Positions 61,536-64,000 of a stretch of 64,000 nt of DNA are shown one piece after another. The translations under genes and the position numbers were made by a program. How positions within the stretch are numbered: the first letter of the stretch is position 1; every line of letters starts with the position of its first letter. The notes beneath the pieces are model-generated. The model made no database searches. It worked only from the letters and a program-made list of their open reading frames with translations, and was not told where the DNA came from. Source of the stretch: an uncultured Clostridia bacterium (GTDB lineage: Bacteria > Bacillota > Clostridia > Oscillospirales > Ruminococcaceae); contig CALXEL010000074.1 of NCBI GenBank assembly GCA_944387315.1, forward strand, positions 1-64,000, written 5' to 3'.

Positions 61536-63500
61536 TTGCCCCAGATTCATATACTGGATAAAAGCGTGGCGGAATTGATTGCCGCTGGTGAGGTGGTGGA
61601 ACGGCCGGCGTCCATTGTCAAGGAACTCATGGAAAACTCCATTGACGCTGGCGCCACACAAATTACGGTGGAAATCAAGCAGGGGGGAATTTCCTATCTG
61701 CGGGTTACCGATGACGGCTGCGGAATCGATCCACAGGACATTCCCAAAGCTTTTATTCGTCACGCCACCAGTAAAGTGAGAACCGCCGAGGATTTAAACG
61801 CCATCTACTCCTTTGGGTTTCGTGGAGAGGCCCTGGCATCGGTGGCAGCAATGTGTAAAGTAGAACTCCTTTCCAGAACTGCCGGTGAGATTTCTGGCAT
61901 GCGCTATGTCATTGAAGGCGGCGCCGAAAAGTCCTTTACAGAGGCGGGCTGCCCGGTGGGCACCACCATTGTGGTTCGGGATGTCTTTTACAACACCCCT
62001 GCCCGGATGAAATTCCTCAAAAAGGACAGTACCGAGGGGATGAATGTCTCAAATGTAGTGGACAAGCTGGCTGTAGCCAATCCACAGGTCTCCATCAAAT
62101 TTATCAAAGATGGGGAAGTCAAGCTCCATACCCCTGGCAACGGGGACCTGCTGGCTGCTATCCACAGTGTGTTTGGCCGGGAATTTTCCTCCGGACTGGT
62201 GCCGGTGGATGGTGTCAGTGGTGGCATCCAGGTCACCGGGTTTATTACTTCCCCCAGTGGAGCAAGAGCTACCAGAAGTATGCAGAACTTCTTTATCAAC
62301 GCCCGTTTTGTTCGCTCCAAAACCTGTGCCGCCGCCTTGGAGGAAGCTTGTAAAGGTACCTTAATGGCCGGAAAATTTCCTGGCTGCGTACTCAATTTGA
62401 CAATTCCCCCTGAAACAGTGGATGTAAATGTCCACCCAGCCAAAATTGAAGTGCGTTTTTCCAACGAAAAGGCGATCTTTGATACAGTTTATCAGGCCTG
62501 TAAGGAAGCTTTGGCCCAACACCAGAAAAAGACCTTTCCTATGGGAGAAAAAGCTGCTGCTACCACTTCCAAGCTTTCCCCGTTTGCTTTAAAGGATTTT
62601 GACCACAGCCGCCAGCAGGAGCGTTTTTCCGCCTCCCAGTACCGGCAGATGGTCACTTCTCCTGTTCCCGCTTCAGTCCCACCATGGCACACACAGACAA
62701 GGGATACGATCTCTAAGCCTTTGATCTTTTCCGATTCAACCGGAGCGCCCACACATCCTGTCAGTGAAAAGAGTCCAGCCTCTAAGGTGTTCTATACAGC
62801 GCCATCTATTCCCATGAAACCCACTGAACATACCAGTAAAGAGCTGCCGAAACCGGTGCAACGACAGCCAGAACAGCAGGCAGCACAGGTGGTTACCCCG
62901 CTGGTTGACGTGACAGTGGAGCAGCCTGGGCCGGAGCCCAAGCTTTTGGGTGAGCTGTTTGGTACCTATATTTTAATGGAGTATGGAGACCAGCTGGTGC
63001 TCATTGATAAACACGCCGCCCATGAGCGATACCTCTATAACCAGCTGCGACAGTCCCAGGGTAGCCCAGCCAGACAGCTTCTGCTGGAACCTGTGCGGGT
63101 TACCCTTTCCAAACCCGCCTACAATGCGGCTCTTTCCAAACTGGATATGTTTGAGAAGCTGGGATTTTTAGCTGAGGACTTTGGAGAGGGGTGTCTGTTG
63201 GTGCGGGAAGCGCCTACCGTTCTCTCGGTGGGGCAGGTTTCACCGGCAGTGGAAGAGATCGCCCAGAAGCTGTTGGAACACCGCCAGGAACTTCTGCCTG
63301 AGGTAATGGACGAACTGTACCATTCCATAGCCTGCCGGTCAGCCATCAAAGCTAATGATCGCAGTTCTGCCTGGGAACTCCGAGAACTGGCCCAGCTGGT
63401 GCGGGAGGACGAACAGGTCCGTTATTGTCCCCATGGGAGACCAGTCATAGTGGCTCTTGGCAAGTATGAAATCGAAAAAATGTTTGGCAGGTTGGGATAA
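61536..63500 (+). CDS. mutL: DNA mismatch repair protein MutL
   Basis: 654 residues. GHKL ATPase N-terminus: VVERPASIVKELMENSIDAGA, DDGCGI and TSKVR ... GFRGEAL. A Pro-rich linker (about 335-460). The C-terminal endonuclease domain is intact: VLIDKHAAHERYLYN (D-x-H-A-x-x-E-like), ACRSAIKANDR and CPHGRPVIVAL, so it nicks DNA itself as in MutH-less bacteria. TTG start with GGTGAGGGG. Confidence 0.95.
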   Translation: MPQIHILDKSVAELIAAGEVVERPASIVKELMENSIDAGATQITVEIKQGGISYLRVTDDGCGIDPQDIPKAFIRHATSKVRTAEDLNAIYSFGFRGEALASVAAMCKVELLSRTAGEISGMRYVIEGGAEKSFTEAGCPVGTTIVVRDVFYNTPARMKFLKKDSTEGMNVSNVVDKLAVANPQVSIKFIKDGEVKLHTPGNGDLLAAIHSVFGREFSSGLVPVDGVSGGIQVTGFITSPSGARATRSMQNFFINARFVRSKTCAAALEEACKGTLMAGKFPGCVLNLTIPPETVDVNVHPAKIEVRFSNEKAIFDTVYQACKEALAQHQKKTFPMGEKAAATTSKLSPFALKDFDHSRQQERFSASQYRQMVTSPVPASVPPWHTQTRDTISKPLIFSDSTGAPTHPVSEKSPASKVFYTAPSIPMKPTEHTSKELPKPVQRQPEQQAAQVVTPLVDVTVEQPGPEPKLLGELFGTYILMEYGDQLVLIDKHAAHERYLYNQLRQSQGSPARQLLLEPVRVTLSKPAYNAALSKLDMFEKLGFLAEDFGEGCLLVREAPTVLSVGQVSPAVEEIAQKLLEHRQELLPEVMDELYHSIACRSAIKANDRSSAWELRELAQLVREDEQVRYCPHGRPVIVALGKYEIEKMFGRLG

Positions 63501-63501
63501 A

Positions 63502-64000
63502 ATGCAGGAGAAAAAAATTCCATTGGCGGTGATTGTAGGTCCAACCGCGTCAGGTAAAACCAAATTGGCGGTAGATTTGGCCAAGGCGTTTCATGGCGAG
63601 GTTATTTCTGCGGATTCCATGCAGATCTACCGGTATATGACCATCGGCACCGCTAAACCTACACCGGAGGAGATGGATGGCGTACCCCATCATCTCATTG
63701 ACTTTTTGGAGCCGGACCAGCCCTTTAGTGTGGCGCAATATGTGGAGTTGGCCCGCCAAACCATTGAGGAAGTGGACAGCCGGGGACATCTGCCTATTGT
63801 GGCTGGAGGAACCGGGCTGTATATTGACTCTTTGATCTATCATATTGATTTTACCCATATTGAAAATGACCCTGCGCTGCGGAGCCGGTTACAGGAGGAG
63901 GCCAACACCCTGGGGGGAGAGGCCATGCTGGAACGGCTGCGTCAGGTAGATCCAATCCTGGCCCCAAAACTCCACGCCAATAATCTGGGACGGATCATAC
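63502..64000 (+). CDS. miaA: tRNA dimethylallyltransferase MiaA (N-terminal fragment)
   Basis: First 166 codons; the frame is open at the window edge. P-loop VIVGPTASGKTKLAVDLAK near residue 13, then ISADSMQIYRYMTIGTAKP with the catalytic-type Asp/Ser/Gln residues, HHLIDFLEPD, and GGTGLYIDSLIY. It adds the dimethylallyl group to A37 that MiaB then thiomethylates. ATG is one base after the mutL stop. Confidence 0.96.
   Translation, partial: MQEKKIPLAVIVGPTASGKTKLAVDLAKAFHGEVISADSMQIYRYMTIGTAKPTPEEMDGVPHHLIDFLEPDQPFSVAQYVELARQTIEEVDSRGHLPIVAGGTGLYIDSLIYHIDFTHIENDPALRSRLQEEANTLGGEAMLERLRQVDPILAPKLHANNLGRII

Noticed and set aside
1-64000. Insertion sequences, prophage, CRISPR arrays or rRNA genes
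   Set aside because: None of the usual proteins, repeats or conserved RNA segments were seen.

Overview
The window reads as chromosomal DNA of an anaerobic, spore-forming Firmicute of class Clostridia, probably an Oscillospirales/Ruminococcaceae-type gut bacterium (inference). Seen in the sequence: ornithine-fermentation genes, a rubredoxin/FprA oxygen-defence pair, a pyrophosphate-dependent phosphofructokinase, spore genes of the CwlJ/GerQ type, a T-box leader, and Firmicute-type gene orders (ruvC-ruvA-ruvB, ecfA1-ecfA2-ecfT-truA, miaB-ymcA-mutS-mutL-miaA, uvrB-uvrA). Starts are often GTG or TTG behind strong Shine-Dalgarno sites. Most transcription units end in clear intrinsic terminators. 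I see no insertion sequence, prophage, CRISPR array or rRNA.

Layout. 1-4 kb: end of an ornithine catabolic operon (oraE tail, GlmL-related protein, ornithine racemase, M20 amidohydrolase). 4-6.4 kb: a membrane permease with a thioesterase, two small genes and tRNA-Val. 6.5-16.5 kb: one long co-directional run behind a good promoter (ruvCAB, glmM, a methyltransferase, an ECF energising module, truA, a DUF5711-like protein, CvpA). 16.6-19 kb: a ClpE-like unfoldase. 19-28.4 kb: accessory genes, namely two tandem DUF3841-like paralogues, a MacA/MacB-like pair without its ATPase, an acetyltransferase, an SLC13 transporter, and a LysR regulator divergent from a lipoprotein/alcohol dehydrogenase/carboxymuconolactone decarboxylase-cupin operon. 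28.5-32.8 kb: a second FtsX-type ABC system with its own ATPase and a COG1361-like surface protein. 32.8-36.2 kb: gerQ-like and cwlJ-like spore genes, a P-loop kinase, DUF2284 and PPi-PFK. 36.2-46.6 kb: T-box-controlled alaS, HIT protein, phosphoribosyltransferase, a ComEC-like protein, holA, rnmV, and an MBOAT/AlgJ-like pair. 46.6-50.3 kb: acetyltransferase, pseudouridine synthase, XRE regulator, radC, DUF1893. 50.3-55.3 kb: uvrB-uvrA behind a promoter with a LexA-like box. 55.3-56.9 kb: rubredoxin and FprA. 57-64 kb: miaB, ymcA-like, mutS, mutL and the start of miaA. DNA repair is heavily represented (ruvCAB, radC, uvrAB, mutSL).

The most striking anomaly is alaS. An otherwise intact, full-length alanyl-tRNA synthetase reading frame is interrupted by one in-frame amber codon at 38266-38268, immediately followed by ATG. 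The split falls inside the editing domain and leaves the catalytic half and the editing half each with intact motifs. TAG is a normal stop elsewhere in the window, so general recoding is not the explanation. Sequencing error, fresh mutation, readthrough or suppression, and a genuinely split synthetase all remain open. Other points worth following: a near-perfectly symmetrical divergent promoter/operator under LysR; a ComEC-like protein whose metallo-beta-lactamase-like tail lacks the histidine motif; an AlgJ/DHHW-like protein without the DHHW motif; and an export pair whose ATPase partner may lie 6 kb away.
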